64,000 nucleotides of DNA from Leptothermofonsia sichuanensis E412 (GCF_019891175.1 NZ_CP072600.1:2046001-2110000), one strand, 5' to 3'; numbered from the stretch's first letter, positions 53,301 through 61,973 are shown. Program-made: numbers and translations. Notes: generated by a model not told the origin, from the letters alone.

Positions 53301-53388
53301 AAATCTGGGTGCTGCCGCTTACTTTGCCAAACCCTACAATGAACAGACCCTGCTACGGGCGATCGCTCAACTGGTGGCGACCAACTGA
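50356..53388 (+). CDS. pixL: Hybrid CheA-type histidine kinase with receiver domain
   Basis: 1010 residues. Hpt domain (about 5-105) with phosphorylatable His49 (AAHSIKGGAGLMGFE); variable region; dimerisation helices; HATPase (about 555-710; LLRNAFDHGIEDP, VSDDGGGIPLDK, GRGMGMDVVRHNL); CheW-like domain (about 715-855); C-terminal receiver with Asp940 (LCDIEMPRLDGYGF) and AKPYNEQTL. It would autophosphorylate under receptor control and pass phosphate to the receiver proteins. Residues about 261-280 are encoded by four 15-bp units (DSTPS), which may vary in number. Last gene of the operon; convergent with treY. Confidence 0.92.
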   Translation: MSQDKEFEIRRQFLDEAQEYLNTLDSAILGLAHHRVDGQKINAALRAAHSIKGGAGLMGFEVLSHLAHRLEDSFKALKVQKSLEIDTDLENLLLAAVGCLRRVIEGDRQATPPDPDWLETDGYPIFEQLHQILGDPQDEDAHSILSPEEGQDVIPMLFETEVEGCLQRLEAVLEDPDQPCLREEVTILAQELAGLGEMLQLAPFTRLCESVTQALDQVPDRERDGAIAQVALKAWRRTQALVLTGQFDLLPTEIELPQRFDSTPSDSTPSDSTPSDSTLSDRVCDLQESAIDPQFMTVVAETSLPAIAALEQSSSTPKTQPDSTRKRSTVRESQVTDFKILDTGADTSDTIEEDQDATVRVSVRQLNQLNDLFGELAIDRNGLDLYLKRLRNLTVTLQQRLKTLEHLNAQMRTACDKILSPGLKPPIPLLTGSAVHPLAACTRLTEADRGIDERESLHSKFDVLEMDRYSDLHLLAQEVMETTVQIQELTSDLELSLDDAEQTSRSLSKTARQLQTNLTQIRMRPLSDVVDRFPRALRELALQYGKPVRLNIVGGSTLIDRNILEQLNDPLMHLLRNAFDHGIEDPATRKARGKPAEGQIEIRANHRGNRTYITVSDDGGGIPLDKVRDRAEQMGLDATLLANASDEELLTLIFEPGFSTTDQVTALSGRGMGMDVVRHNLRRIRGEITVNTQAGTGTTFILSVPFTLSIARVLLVESHGMLLAFPTDVVKEMLLLKPEDVINTAGSEALNYQQRLVQLVRLPQWLVFHCPRHPHNLEVPPAISAPVVLIVNQGNQPVGLQVDRSWGEQEVAIRRIEGSIPMPPGFNHCIIMGDGRVVPLVNVSDLLHWISHYERPSDPPPASPQPLNLASASRAALPPVVPPTPVQKATILIVDDSINVRRFLALMLERAGYRVEQAKDGQDALEKLLSGLSVEAILCDIEMPRLDGYGFLSKVKAIPQLESIPVAMLTSRSGEKHRQLAINLGAAAYFAKPYNEQTLLRAIAQLVATN
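51136..51195 (+). repeat. In-frame 15-bp tandem repeat, four units, within the CheA gene
   Basis: GATAGCACCCCGTCT three times and once with T for C. It encodes DSTPS units in a linker after the Hpt region. Being a multiple of three, unit gain or loss keeps the frame. Confidence 0.95.
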
Positions 53389-53417
53389 GACCTCGGAGGT
53401 TTGGAGCAGATGGGCTT

Positions 53418-56201
53418 TTATTGAGCCAGAAGCAGTGCCACCGGGAAATGGCCCAATGCCTCTGCGATGGGGAGTGTCTGCTGGCACTGCAAGGGTTGAG
53501 CGGTAATCCCATTCGTCCAGGTGGCTGGCATCTTAGCGGGTAAGTGAATCTGGGTATCCTGCCAGACCTGCTCTCCCAGAGGGAGTTCTCCTGATTGAAT
53601 CAGGGACGTGAGAAAACGGGGGACGATCGCGAGCGCAACCTGCCCTTCATGGCTTCTGGCAAAGGCAATGATATAATTTGCCAGTTTGCCGGAGACTGCC
53701 AGCGGTTGGTAATCCCCTGACTGAAGCAGAGCAAGGTTCGCTTTTCTGGCTTGCAAAACCCGGTGAGTCAAAAACAGTTTGATCCGTCCATCCTCCTTTA
53801 CCGCCAGCATTTCATCGATCAGCCCTAAAATATCATGTTGGCTCCGTTCCTGAATTTCATGCAAGAAGGAAATGCGGCGTTCGTAGTCCACGGGACGGCG
53901 ATTATCTGGATCGACCAGGCTCAGGTCCCATAGCTCGTTGCCCTGATACAGATCAGGGACACCTGGGGAAGCATTTTTCAACAGCACCTGAGCCAGGGAG
54001 TTGAACATGCCATATTCAGCCACCCGCTGCTGGAAGGGCCGAAAAGCCTGCAAAAATTCCGCATGATGCAGAATCCCCTCGACAAATTGGAGGTAGCTTT
54101 CTTCATAGGTATTGTCGGGACGCAGCCAGGCGGTATGGACTTTTGCTTCCCGGACTGCCTTCACCACATAGTCCTTAACCCGCTGCACAAACTCAGGAAA
54201 TTCTGCCTCAGTAAAGGGAAATGCCCCAATCAGGGTTTGATATAGAAAATACTCGTCGTTGCGATCGGGAAGTGCCCTGCCGTTCATTTCAGTTTTTTTT
54301 GCCTGGTTCAGTGCACTCCAGCGTTGCACCTGTTCTTCCCATCCAGTCGGGATTTCAGACAGGACATTTAGCCGTGCCCGCACATCTTCTCCCCGTTTGG
54401 TATCATGGGTGGCGGTGGTGTTCATCCCATGAGGCCAGCGATCGCCCTGCTTCCGATTAAAGGTATGGAATCGTTCTGCTGTAATACCAAAATGTCCAGG
54501 ATTGCCCCCCACTTCATTCAGGGAGAGGAGCCGGTTAAAAATATACAGGGCAGTATCTTCCAATCCCTTTGCCATCAGGGGGCCTGTCATCTGCTGAAAC
54601 TTCATAACAAAGTGCAACCGCTCCTCTTTCTGTTCCTCGGTCAGATGCTCTTCATCTTTCCGCAGCAGCAGACACTCAATGTAATGTAACTCGTTCAGCA
54701 ACAGGGGAATATGCCCTTTTGCCTTCTCAATCGCCGCCTGAATATAGGAACAATCTGCCTCGCTGACTGACTGGGAGGCAATGTAGGTGCGGTAGACCGG
54801 GAACACTGCCAGTACCTCAGTCAGTGCCCGTTTTAAGCCATAGGCAGTGAAATCACTCCCCTTACGAGTCTGTCCAGCAATCCGCTTCAACTGTTGAGCC
54901 AGATTATCGACATCACCACCCAGATTTTTTTCGATAATCAGATGTTTCTTTTCGGTAACCAGATCCTCAAACGAAAGGCGAGAACCCGTGAACCGGGTAT
55001 ACACCTCTTGCATTGCCTGTTCGTTCTCAGTCTGGCAGAACACGCCATTCAGATAGTTGAGATACTCATACCCACTTGTTCCCTGAATTGGCCAGTGGGA
55101 AGGTAAGGTTTCATCCAGTTCCAGAATTTTTTCGACTGTGATGTAGGTATCTCCTACTTTCTCACGTAAGCGCTCAAGGTACTGCGTCGGATCGTAAAGA
55201 CCATCAATGTGATCAATCCGCAGTCCGGTGATTTTTCCCTGTTTGACAGCCTGTTCAATCAACGAGTGGGTTTTGTTGAAGACACGCAGTTCTTCCACTT
55301 TGACCGAAATCAGCTCGTTGACGGTAAAGAAGCGTCTGTAATTGATTTCTTCGGCTCCCACCTTCCAGAAGGAGAGGCGATAAAACTGCTCCGACAGGAG
55401 ACTCTCTAATCCATTAAAGCTGTCAGAATTTCCCACCTCACCATTAAAGGCAATTAGATTGGCATCAAAAAAGGCTTGAATTTCCGAATTCTGGTGATAC
55501 AGTTCCCACAGCAGCCCTTTGACAAATGCAATCTGGTCATATCGCTCCCGTCCTTTCGTTTCAGATGGGATGTTTTTGATCAGGTAAAGCACACCCAGCA
55601 GCTTGATGAAATCGGGATGCCTTCGTCCCAGTGATCGCGCCAACTGCCCCAGGTTATGGACAATAAAGTGAACATAGGACTCAATCTTGACCGGCAGTCG
55701 CAGGCTGTAGTAATGGATGCTTAAACCCGCCTCGTCATACTTGAGCTGAATTTCCCCCTTTTCCAGGCACTCCCCATAAAAATTACCCAGTAAAGGAGCC
55801 AGTACTCGACCTCTAAAGCTTTCGTAGGCGTGGTTCCACTCAATGTCAAAAAAATCGAAGAACTCGGAATCAGGACCATGCTCCAGAATGTCCACCAGAA
55901 ACTGATTTTCCGTATCGTATGCCATGTGGTTGGGCACAATATCCTGCAACCAGCCCATCTGGTGCTCCTGAAGCGTTGCAACCAGGGCATCAAATTGTTC
56001 GGGCGTTCCAACTTCTGGATTGAACTGGGTTGGATCGACCACATCATAGCCGTGGGTGCTGCCTGCCCTTGCCTTAAAAATGGGTGAGGCATAGATGTCC
56101 GATATCCCCAGATCTGCCAGATAGGGGACCAGCTTGCGGGCAGCCTCAAACGGGAACCCTCCATAGAACTGGATCCGGTAGGTTGCAGTTGGAATTCTCA
56201 T
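53418..56201 (-). CDS. treY: Maltooligosyl trehalose synthase
   Basis: Converts the reducing end of maltodextrins to a trehalosyl unit, the first step of trehalose formation from glycogen fragments; a GH13-type intramolecular transglucosylase. The 927 residues begin RIPTATYRIQFYGGFPFEAA and include ISDIYASPIFKARAGSTHGY, QDIVPNHMAYD, GLRIDHIDGLYDP (nucleophile region), FDFFDIEWNH, NEVGGNPGHFGI and ATHDTKRGEDVRARL. Length is a little above typical. No treZ or treS lies nearby, so the releasing enzyme must be elsewhere. It ends 29 bases from the CheA gene, convergently. Confidence 0.95.
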   Translation of the reverse strand: MRIPTATYRIQFYGGFPFEAARKLVPYLADLGISDIYASPIFKARAGSTHGYDVVDPTQFNPEVGTPEQFDALVATLQEHQMGWLQDIVPNHMAYDTENQFLVDILEHGPDSEFFDFFDIEWNHAYESFRGRVLAPLLGNFYGECLEKGEIQLKYDEAGLSIHYYSLRLPVKIESYVHFIVHNLGQLARSLGRRHPDFIKLLGVLYLIKNIPSETKGRERYDQIAFVKGLLWELYHQNSEIQAFFDANLIAFNGEVGNSDSFNGLESLLSEQFYRLSFWKVGAEEINYRRFFTVNELISVKVEELRVFNKTHSLIEQAVKQGKITGLRIDHIDGLYDPTQYLERLREKVGDTYITVEKILELDETLPSHWPIQGTSGYEYLNYLNGVFCQTENEQAMQEVYTRFTGSRLSFEDLVTEKKHLIIEKNLGGDVDNLAQQLKRIAGQTRKGSDFTAYGLKRALTEVLAVFPVYRTYIASQSVSEADCSYIQAAIEKAKGHIPLLLNELHYIECLLLRKDEEHLTEEQKEERLHFVMKFQQMTGPLMAKGLEDTALYIFNRLLSLNEVGGNPGHFGITAERFHTFNRKQGDRWPHGMNTTATHDTKRGEDVRARLNVLSEIPTGWEEQVQRWSALNQAKKTEMNGRALPDRNDEYFLYQTLIGAFPFTEAEFPEFVQRVKDYVVKAVREAKVHTAWLRPDNTYEESYLQFVEGILHHAEFLQAFRPFQQRVAEYGMFNSLAQVLLKNASPGVPDLYQGNELWDLSLVDPDNRRPVDYERRISFLHEIQERSQHDILGLIDEMLAVKEDGRIKLFLTHRVLQARKANLALLQSGDYQPLAVSGKLANYIIAFARSHEGQVALAIVPRFLTSLIQSGELPLGEQVWQDTQIHLPAKMPATWTNGITAQPLQCQQTLPIAEALGHFPVALLLAQ

Positions 56202-56575
56202 GATTAGCCAGGACTGGAATTGGTATGGCAGGGAACAGGGGACAGGGGACAGGGAACAGGAAAGAAGGGATGATGGGATCAGGTTTTAGGCGTTCTAATT
56301 TGACCTGGCCTGGGTGGTGACTGTTATATCGAATGGGGAATGAGTGGGAATGGGGTTGGGTTTCGCTGTTCCGGTATCCGTTACCCTGATCCATTCCTTC
56401 CTCAAAATACTTTTCTCACAAAGTTGAGGGAACCTGCCCAAAGAGGGATTCTCTGGAGTCGAGTCGTACTTAACTCCAGCCCAGTAATCTGTCAAGAATT
56501 ATTTTGTGGGTTGAAAACCTCAAAATCATAACTTCTTCGCTATCCCGGACTCACAACGGCAACGTTGAAAGATCA
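56202..56575. other. Spacer with a family 2 repeat
   Basis: 374 bp between treY and the RsbW-like gene, both leftward. A family 2 element occupies 56224-56327. The rest shows no coding or strong structural signal; the treY promoter may lie near 56202-56220 or upstream of the element. Confidence 0.55.
56224..56327 (+). repeat. Family 2 MITE-like element, second copy
   Basis: TATGGCAGGGAACAGGGG, GATCAGGTTTTAGGCGTTCT, ACCTGGCCTGGGTGG and GACTGTTATA. It matches 11795-11879 with extra GGGACAGG units near the left end. It lies just upstream of treY. Confidence 0.65.
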
Positions 56576-57007
56576 CTAGCTGTCCTCTGCGTAGCGCTTT
56601 ACAATCAGCAGACAGTTGCGATTGTCTTCCGTTCGCGTGTAGCTGAGGGAATCCGCAATTCGTTGCATTAACTTCAAACCACGACCACCTTCGGCATCTA
56701 AATCAGTCTGCTGGGGTAAGGCGGTTAGCTTCTGGGTCAGATTAAAGGGTTCTCCATAGTCCCAAACTCGCATCTCCAGCCACTCTGAAAAGAGTGCTAC
56801 CTCAATATCAATCAGTAACTCAATCGGCTGCCCCTGATGGGCATGACGCACCGCATTGGTAAACCCCTCTACCAGTGCAAGCTGACATTCCAACCAGGTT
56901 TGATAAGAAACCGGCGGGCAGTTAAACTGGTCAAACCATGCAAGAACTAACGTCAGGGCATTCAGGTCTGTATTAACTTGAAGGTGGTCTTTATAAATCG
57001 GCTGCAA
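56576..57007 (-). CDS. RsbW-like serine/threonine kinase or anti-sigma/anti-anti-sigma regulator
   Basis: A 143-residue GHKL ATPase domain. The N box is EGFTNAVRHAH, G1 is VWDYGEPFN and G2 is GGRGLKLMQRIAD. Such proteins phosphorylate a STAS partner or bind a sigma factor in partner-switching pathways. It is divergent, 139 bases apart, from an RsbU-like phosphatase gene. No STAS gene is visible next to them. HmpW of the hormogonium regulatory system has this kind of domain; orthology is not shown. Confidence 0.85.
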   Translation of the reverse strand: MQPIYKDHLQVNTDLNALTLVLAWFDQFNCPPVSYQTWLECQLALVEGFTNAVRHAHQGQPIELLIDIEVALFSEWLEMRVWDYGEPFNLTQKLTALPQQTDLDAEGGRGLKLMQRIADSLSYTRTEDNRNCLLIVKRYAEDS

Positions 57008-57146
57008 TGGTTAAAAATCCTCAAACTGAGAACCTGGGAATTAAAGTACATTGGCTGCTTAAACAGGGAATGCTTACTAGATTGAAACGTCTATCAACAT
57101 CTCTGATATCCAAGCTGGTCATTTAATCTAATATATTCTGCTCTCT

Positions 57147-58286
57147 ATGCCCAAGATCCTGGTTATTGATGACGATGTAGCAATTCAAATTGTTCTTAAG
57201 AAATTGCTGGCGGCTCAGGGCTACGAGGTCATTGTCGCAGGCAATGGGCGGGAAGGCACAGGACTGGCCGCAGAACATCAGCCTGCTGTGATCATCTGTG
57301 ACTGGATGATGCCTGGAATGGATGGGTTAGAGGTTTGCCGCCGGATTAAGGCTAATCCACTCCTGGCAGGGATTTATTTCATTCTGTTAACCTCCCGAAA
57401 TACAGTGGAAGACCGGGTGAGGGGATTGGACAACGGAGCCGATGACTTTCTCTGCAAACCGATTGAACTGGATGAGTTGACCGCGCGAGTACGGGCAGGA
57501 TTACGCCTTTATCAGATTAATCAGGACTTGCAGGCCCAAAAGCGGATGCTGGAGTCGGAATTTAATGAAGCCGCGGAATATGTGCGATCGCTCCTGCCCC
57601 CACCCATGACCGGCAAGCTCAAAATCGACTCCCGCTTCATTCCTTCCCGCAGACTGGGGGGAGATTGTTTTGACTACTACTGGCTTGACCCTGACTATCT
57701 GGCCATTTACCTGCTGGATGTGTCTGGGCACGGATTGGGAGCCGCACTGCCCTCGATCTCGGTGCTGAATTTGCTGCGATCGCAGTCCATGGATGGCGTC
57801 AACTTCTACCAGCCTGATTCGGTGTTGCGCGTGTTAAACGAAACCTTTCAGATGGATCACCAGAACGATAAATTCTTCACCATCTGGTACGGCGTTTATA
57901 ACCAGGTTAAACGCCAGTTAATTTACTCCAGCGCAGGTCATCCCCCAGCCATTCTGCTCTCTCAACCGACACGAGGAAAACCCGCGGCAACCCTGCTCAA
58001 AACGTCCAGTATGCCCATCGGCATGTTACCGGACACCCGGTTTGTCAATCAACGCTGTGAAATCGACCCTTCCAGCGTCCTTTACATCTTCAGTGATGGG
58101 GTCTACGAAATCCGGCAACCGGATGGAAATGTCTGGGGTTTAGACGCCTTTGCCAGTCTGCTAATCAAGGATCAGCGTTCTATTCACCAGTTCGGACTAG
58201 ATTACATCCTGGAACAGATCAAAAGGATTCAGCCTAAGGAGTCCCTGGATGATGATCTCTCTTTGCTAAGAATCAGTTTCAGTTAA
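57147..58286 (+). CDS. Response regulator with PP2C (SpoIIE/RsbU-type) phosphatase domain
   Basis: 379 residues. Receiver domain 1-125 with Asp52 (IICDWMMPGMDGLE), LLTSRN and CKPIELDEL; a coiled-coil linker (about 130-150; LQAQKRMLESEFNEAAEYVRS); and a PP2C domain with GGDCFDYYWLD, LLDVSGHGLGAAL, SSAGHPPAIL, FSDGVYEIRQ and DDDLSLL, the metal-binding aspartates intact. It would dephosphorylate an anti-anti-sigma (STAS) protein when its receiver is phosphorylated. The divergent RsbW-like gene next door is the natural opposing enzyme. Confidence 0.92.
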   Translation: MPKILVIDDDVAIQIVLKKLLAAQGYEVIVAGNGREGTGLAAEHQPAVIICDWMMPGMDGLEVCRRIKANPLLAGIYFILLTSRNTVEDRVRGLDNGADDFLCKPIELDELTARVRAGLRLYQINQDLQAQKRMLESEFNEAAEYVRSLLPPPMTGKLKIDSRFIPSRRLGGDCFDYYWLDPDYLAIYLLDVSGHGLGAALPSISVLNLLRSQSMDGVNFYQPDSVLRVLNETFQMDHQNDKFFTIWYGVYNQVKRQLIYSSAGHPPAILLSQPTRGKPAATLLKTSSMPIGMLPDTRFVNQRCEIDPSSVLYIFSDGVYEIRQPDGNVWGLDAFASLLIKDQRSIHQFGLDYILEQIKRIQPKESLDDDLSLLRISFS

Positions 58287-58338
58287 GAGTTATAGCAGGA
58301 GACAGGGGATAAAACGAGCGGGATTAACCCGTATCAAA

Positions 58339-59436
58339 TTATGGAATACCAGGCTTATGGCTGAGAGTTTCAGAAAGATAGTCAGCCGCGGCTTCAACCA
58401 GGGCGATCGCGTTTTCGTAAACCATGCGAGTGGGTCCCAACATGCCAACACTGCCCACGGGAATGGTTCCCCGATGGTAGGTGGACGAGATCAACGTGCA
58501 GGTCTGGATCGGTTCTAAGGGATTTTCAGCACCAATCCGGATGGTTAGCCGTTTACCGCTCTGAGGAGCGTCGGACTGTTCAAACATGAGGGGCAAAAGT
58601 TGATCTTGCTCTTCTTCCAGCAGGTGAACGATGGTTTGAATCTGATGCAGTTCAGAAAATTCGGGCTGACGCAGGACTTCTGCCAGACCACTGACCATGA
58701 TCTGAGTCGGGGCAGAGGTTTGGGAACGACGGGTAACCTCCGCCAGCACAGCCCGCAGAAAGTCGGCATAGCACTTAAACTCACGGTCCAGTTCACCCCA
58801 GTCGAGGGTTGCCAGTTCGGCGATCGCCTTCCCTCGTAACTGCTCATTCAAGAAGTTTGATAGAATCTGGAGTTCTCGTTCCAGTAGTTCACTGTCTGGC
58901 TCAGGTCCCTCCAGTGGACTGGGCAAATCCATCAGTGCAGACTGGGTTTCATAGGAATCGGTAACAAAGATCAGCATCACCCGTTGGGCGTCTACCTGCA
59001 CAAGCTGAACGTGCCGCAGGTAGGTGGTGTTGTTCAGCGGTAAGGTGATCAGCGTAATATAGCCACTGACTGTTGCCAGAATTTGAGCGGCTCCCCGCAG
59101 CAGAGCCTCCAGACTCCAGTCTTCCCGGTTGAGGCGATCGCTCAACAGTTGTTCAACCTGAGAGGTCACCTGATTGGAAGGAGTAATCAACTGATCCACA
59201 TAAATTCGGTAGCCAGAGTCAGAGGGAACTCGCCCGGCAGAGATGTGGGGCTGGTAAAGTAACCCTGTTTTCTCAAGGACAGCCATCGCATTGCGGATAG
59301 TAGCTGAACTGACACTCAGGTTATATTCCTTGACCAGCGCCTCTGAACCGACGGGTTCTGCCGTTGCGATATAATGGCGCACGGTTGCCCAAAGGACTTG
59401 TTGCTGACGGTTTGTAAGGTTGATCTGAAGGGACAT
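58339..59436 (-). CDS. hrcA: Heat-inducible transcription repressor HrcA
   Basis: Represses groEL operons by binding CIRCE elements. The 365 residues have the N-terminal winged helix ([54 protein letters not shown]) with [19 protein letters not shown], and a C-terminal dimerisation and effector domain ending KPGIP, with IGAENPLEP and [20 protein letters not shown]. Full length. No CIRCE (TTAGCACTC-N9-GAGTGCTAA) is seen upstream, so autoregulation through CIRCE is not supported; two sets of direct repeats lie there instead. Confidence 0.95.
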   Translation of the reverse strand: MSLQINLTNRQQQVLWATVRHYIATAEPVGSEALVKEYNLSVSSATIRNAMAVLEKTGLLYQPHISAGRVPSDSGYRIYVDQLITPSNQVTSQVEQLLSDRLNREDWSLEALLRGAAQILATVSGYITLITLPLNNTTYLRHVQLVQVDAQRVMLIFVTDSYETQSALMDLPSPLEGPEPDSELLERELQILSNFLNEQLRGKAIAELATLDWGELDREFKCYADFLRAVLAEVTRRSQTSAPTQIMVSGLAEVLRQPEFSELHQIQTIVHLLEEEQDQLLPLMFEQSDAPQSGKRLTIRIGAENPLEPIQTCTLISSTYHRGTIPVGSVGMLGPTRMVYENAIALVEAAADYLSETLSHKPGIP

Positions 59437-59523
59437 TGTTAAACGTGTTGGATACTAAAAGGGTATAGAAATGAGGGCTGGGCTGGTAAAACCCCGGCAA
59501 AACGCCAGTGATTTGTCAACTTT

Positions 59524-59547
59524 GTAGTTGTGAGTGTAGTTGTGAGT
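59524..59547 (+). repeat. 12-bp direct repeat upstream of hrcA
   Basis: GTAGTTGTGAGT occurs twice without a gap, about 90 bp upstream of the leftward hrcA start. It could be a regulatory site or chance slippage. Confidence 0.7.
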
Positions 59548-59615
59548 CTGGGATAGAGAAGGGGTTATTGTCTTGAGGTCTTCAACCTGCAAAATAATTC
59601 TTGAGAGACCACCAG

Positions 59616-59645
59616 ATCGTTAGTTTGAACATCGTTAGTTTGAAC
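59616..59645 (+). repeat. 15-bp direct repeat in the hrcA-rhodanese spacer
   Basis: ATCGTTAGTTTGAAC twice without a gap, in the 284-bp spacer upstream of hrcA. Nothing else is recognised in this spacer. Confidence 0.8.
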
Positions 59646-59720
59646 TAAGATAACAGATGCATTATTTTCTCTTTAGTTTCGATAAAAGTTCAGTAAACTC
59701 TGTGACTGAAACCACACCCA

Positions 59721-60080
59721 TTAGTAGCGAGGCACTGAGGGGTCTATCAGCCTAGAATAGGCATCAATTCCGCCCGCCACGTTCTGTACCTGAACAAATC
59801 CCTGGCTTATTAACCAGTGGCACATTTGGGCAGAGCGCATCCCATGATGGCAAATGACCACCGTTGGCTTCTCTACATCCAGACGGGTGTGAATCTTTCC
59901 AGACCACTCAGCATATTCGCTCAGGGGGAGGTTTTGAAACCCTGGCAGGCTGGCAATTTCCAGCTCAGGAGGTTCTCTCACATCAACAAACTGGATGTCG
60001 TCAGGGGTTTCTTGCAAGAGTTGAGCCAGCTCTTTCACAGTGATTTCGGCGATCGGTTGGGTAGAAAACGGATTAGACAT
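59721..60080 (-). CDS. Rhodanese-like domain protein
   Basis: A single rhodanese domain of 119 residues. The active-site loop is VICHHGMRS with the catalytic Cys (about residue 85); FVDVREPPELEIASLPG and NVAGGIDAYS are also typical. It is probably a cytoplasmic sulfurtransferase or a persulfide-handling protein; substrate unknown. It lies upstream of hrcA on the same strand, 284 bases away. Confidence 0.9.
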   Translation of the reverse strand: MSNPFSTQPIAEITVKELAQLLQETPDDIQFVDVREPPELEIASLPGFQNLPLSEYAEWSGKIHTRLDVEKPTVVICHHGMRSAQMCHWLISQGFVQVQNVAGGIDAYSRLIDPSVPRY

Positions 60081-60194
60081 TGGGAATGCGGTCAGATGGG
60101 TAAAGGGCTGAGTTGTGGGTAGATAGACAGTGGTGGGGATTGAGTAACGTGTTGTGCGTCTCTCACCCTTATCTAAATCCTCCTTATCTAAATC

Positions 60195-60220
60195 CTATAG
60201 CAGTCCTAAATCAGTTGTGA
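60195..60220 (+). repeat. CTATAGCAGTCCTAAATCAG repeat, copy 2
   Basis: Shared with 43063-43103 through AATCAGTTGTGAG. Confidence 0.75.
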
Positions 60221-60329
60221 GGGCACCCCTCAAAGCTGCCTGGAAACCCAAGTTCTCAAAGCCACAAAAGTTCAGCTTCAGATTCCCCGCCCACTCTCTC
60301 CCCCACTAATGCAAAGTGCGACAATCTCC

Positions 60330-60373
60330 AGATCCCCGGTGTCTGAGTGAAGTCTACAAGACAGCGGGGATCT
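60330..60373 (+). repeat. AGATCCCCG palindrome
   Basis: AGATCCCCGGTGTCT and AGACAGCGGGGATCT pair along nearly all of 15 bases with small mismatches around a 14-base loop. It resembles the AGATCTCC hairpin family in length and ends. Confidence 0.65.
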
Positions 60374-60431
60374 TGGCTTCCAAGTTGCACATGGCTTCAC
60401 TAACAACCAACAACTAACAAACTCTGACCCC

Positions 60432-61973
60432 TCACCCCATCCCCGCCACCTTCTTCAATTCTGTCGTCAGATCCTGGGTGGTGTCTAACATGGTGAGGTA
60501 GGGGGTTTCCTGTTCCGTGAAGGGTTCCAACCACTGTTCAGGCAACAGATCAACGGTTGCATCCGAAATATCGCCCTGACGCTGGTGCAGACGTTCTTGC
60601 AGGACTGTTAAGGGAGCATTGCAGTGGATAATTTGGAGGGGAATCTGGTGGGTTTGTGCCTGGGTGATGACGGCCTGCCGGAGTACCTGCCGGTCATATT
60701 TAGCATCCAGAATCACCGAATAGCCCTGAGAGGCCAGAGTGATGCCCAGTTTCAGGAGGCGATCGTAGGTTTTCTGGCTCATCTCTGGAGTGTAGAGGTC
60801 GGAACTGCCGCGGGCTTCCAGGGGAATGCCTGCCAGATGTTTACGAACAGCGTCTGAGCGGATGTGAATCGCACCGATTTGTTGTGCCAGTTCACGGGCA
60901 ATGGTGCTTTTACCAGAGCCAGAGAGTCCTGCCATCAGGATCAGCCTGCCCTGGCTGGGTCGGGTATATTCCCACGCCAGGCGGTAGTAGCGGGCAGCGG
61001 TTTCGGTACACTCTTGCTTAACTGGATCAGGGATGGATGGGTCATCCAGCAGAAAAGAGGTAACTTTTGCTCGCACGTAGGACTGGCGGCTGAGATAGAG
61101 GGGCAGGACCTGTAACCCTTCCCAGTCTCCTGTTTGCTCCAGGTAGGCATTGAGGAACTGGTTGCTGAGGTCGCGGCGATCGCGGGCATCCAGGTCCATG
61201 ATGATGTAAGCAATGTCAAACATGACATCGACAAACCGGAAGGGTTCGTTGAATTCGATGCAGTCAAACAGGAGAATTTCATCGTTCCAGAGGGCAATGT
61301 TCCTCAGATGCACGTCTCCGTGGCATTCACGAATCCAGTTATTTTCAATGCGTTGATTGAACAGAGATGCCTGGGTGGCAAACAGGCGATCGGTGTAGGC
61401 GCGGGTTTCATCAAACTGTTGCCGGGTCTGGGGACCCCCAATGTATTGTTCCGTCTGGTCGTAGTTTTCATCAATCGCCTGCCGGATCTGGGACACCTGC
61501 CCAAAACTCCGGATGTAGTCATTCGTTGCGCCTCTGGCATGAAACTGAGCCAGCACCTGAGCCAGCCGTTCCAGCAGTTCTGGTGTTATTTTTCCCTGCT
61601 CAAACAGATCACTGAAAAGGGTGCCAGCGGGAAACTGCCGCATTTTGACCCCATACTCCACTGCCTCCCCGGTGCCGTCAAGCTGGAAGCGATCGCCCAC
61701 TTGCACAATGGGCAATACCTCCAGGTAGAGGGCAGCAGCACCACGCTGATTTAACCGCAGTTCTTCTTCACAAAAATGCTTTCGTTTTTCCAGGGTTGAG
61801 AAGTCCAGAAAACCGAAATTAACAGGCTTCTTGACTTTGTAGGCATAGTCTCCCGTCAGCAGTACATAGGAAACGTGGGTCTGCACCAGTTGAACTGGCT
61901 CAGTAACCGGGTGGGGATAAAACCCCGGCTGCATCATCTGTTGAATTAACGGCGGAAGGTGAGTCTCAGTCAT
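60432..61973 (-). CDS. Fusion of aminoglycoside-phosphotransferase-like and P-loop kinase domains
   Basis: 513 residues. The N-terminal part (about 1-330) is APH/kinase-like: VSYVLLTGDYAYKVKKPVNF, ECHGDVHLRNIALWN (catalytic loop) and LLFDCIEFNEPFRFVDVMFD (metal-binding Asp). The C-terminal part (about 340-513) has Walker A AGLSGSGKSTIA and HIRSDAVRKHLAG, as in small-molecule kinases of the AAA_33 type. This two-domain arrangement is a known bacterial family, but its substrate is unknown to me. It is cytoplasmic, and monocistronic here. Confidence 0.88.
   Translation of the reverse strand: MTETHLPPLIQQMMQPGFYPHPVTEPVQLVQTHVSYVLLTGDYAYKVKKPVNFGFLDFSTLEKRKHFCEEELRLNQRGAAALYLEVLPIVQVGDRFQLDGTGEAVEYGVKMRQFPAGTLFSDLFEQGKITPELLERLAQVLAQFHARGATNDYIRSFGQVSQIRQAIDENYDQTEQYIGGPQTRQQFDETRAYTDRLFATQASLFNQRIENNWIRECHGDVHLRNIALWNDEILLFDCIEFNEPFRFVDVMFDIAYIIMDLDARDRRDLSNQFLNAYLEQTGDWEGLQVLPLYLSRQSYVRAKVTSFLLDDPSIPDPVKQECTETAARYYRLAWEYTRPSQGRLILMAGLSGSGKSTIARELAQQIGAIHIRSDAVRKHLAGIPLEARGSSDLYTPEMSQKTYDRLLKLGITLASQGYSVILDAKYDRQVLRQAVITQAQTHQIPLQIIHCNAPLTVLQERLHQRQGDISDATVDLLPEQWLEPFTEQETPYLTMLDTTQDLTTELKKVAGMG

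Larger units (their letters stand above)
60081..60431. other. Repeat-bearing spacer
   Basis: 351 bp. It holds CCTTATCTAAATCCT doubled (about 60168-60196), a CTATAGCAGTCCTAAATCAG repeat (60195-60220) and an imperfect palindrome (60330-60373). No coding content seen. Confidence 0.6.
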
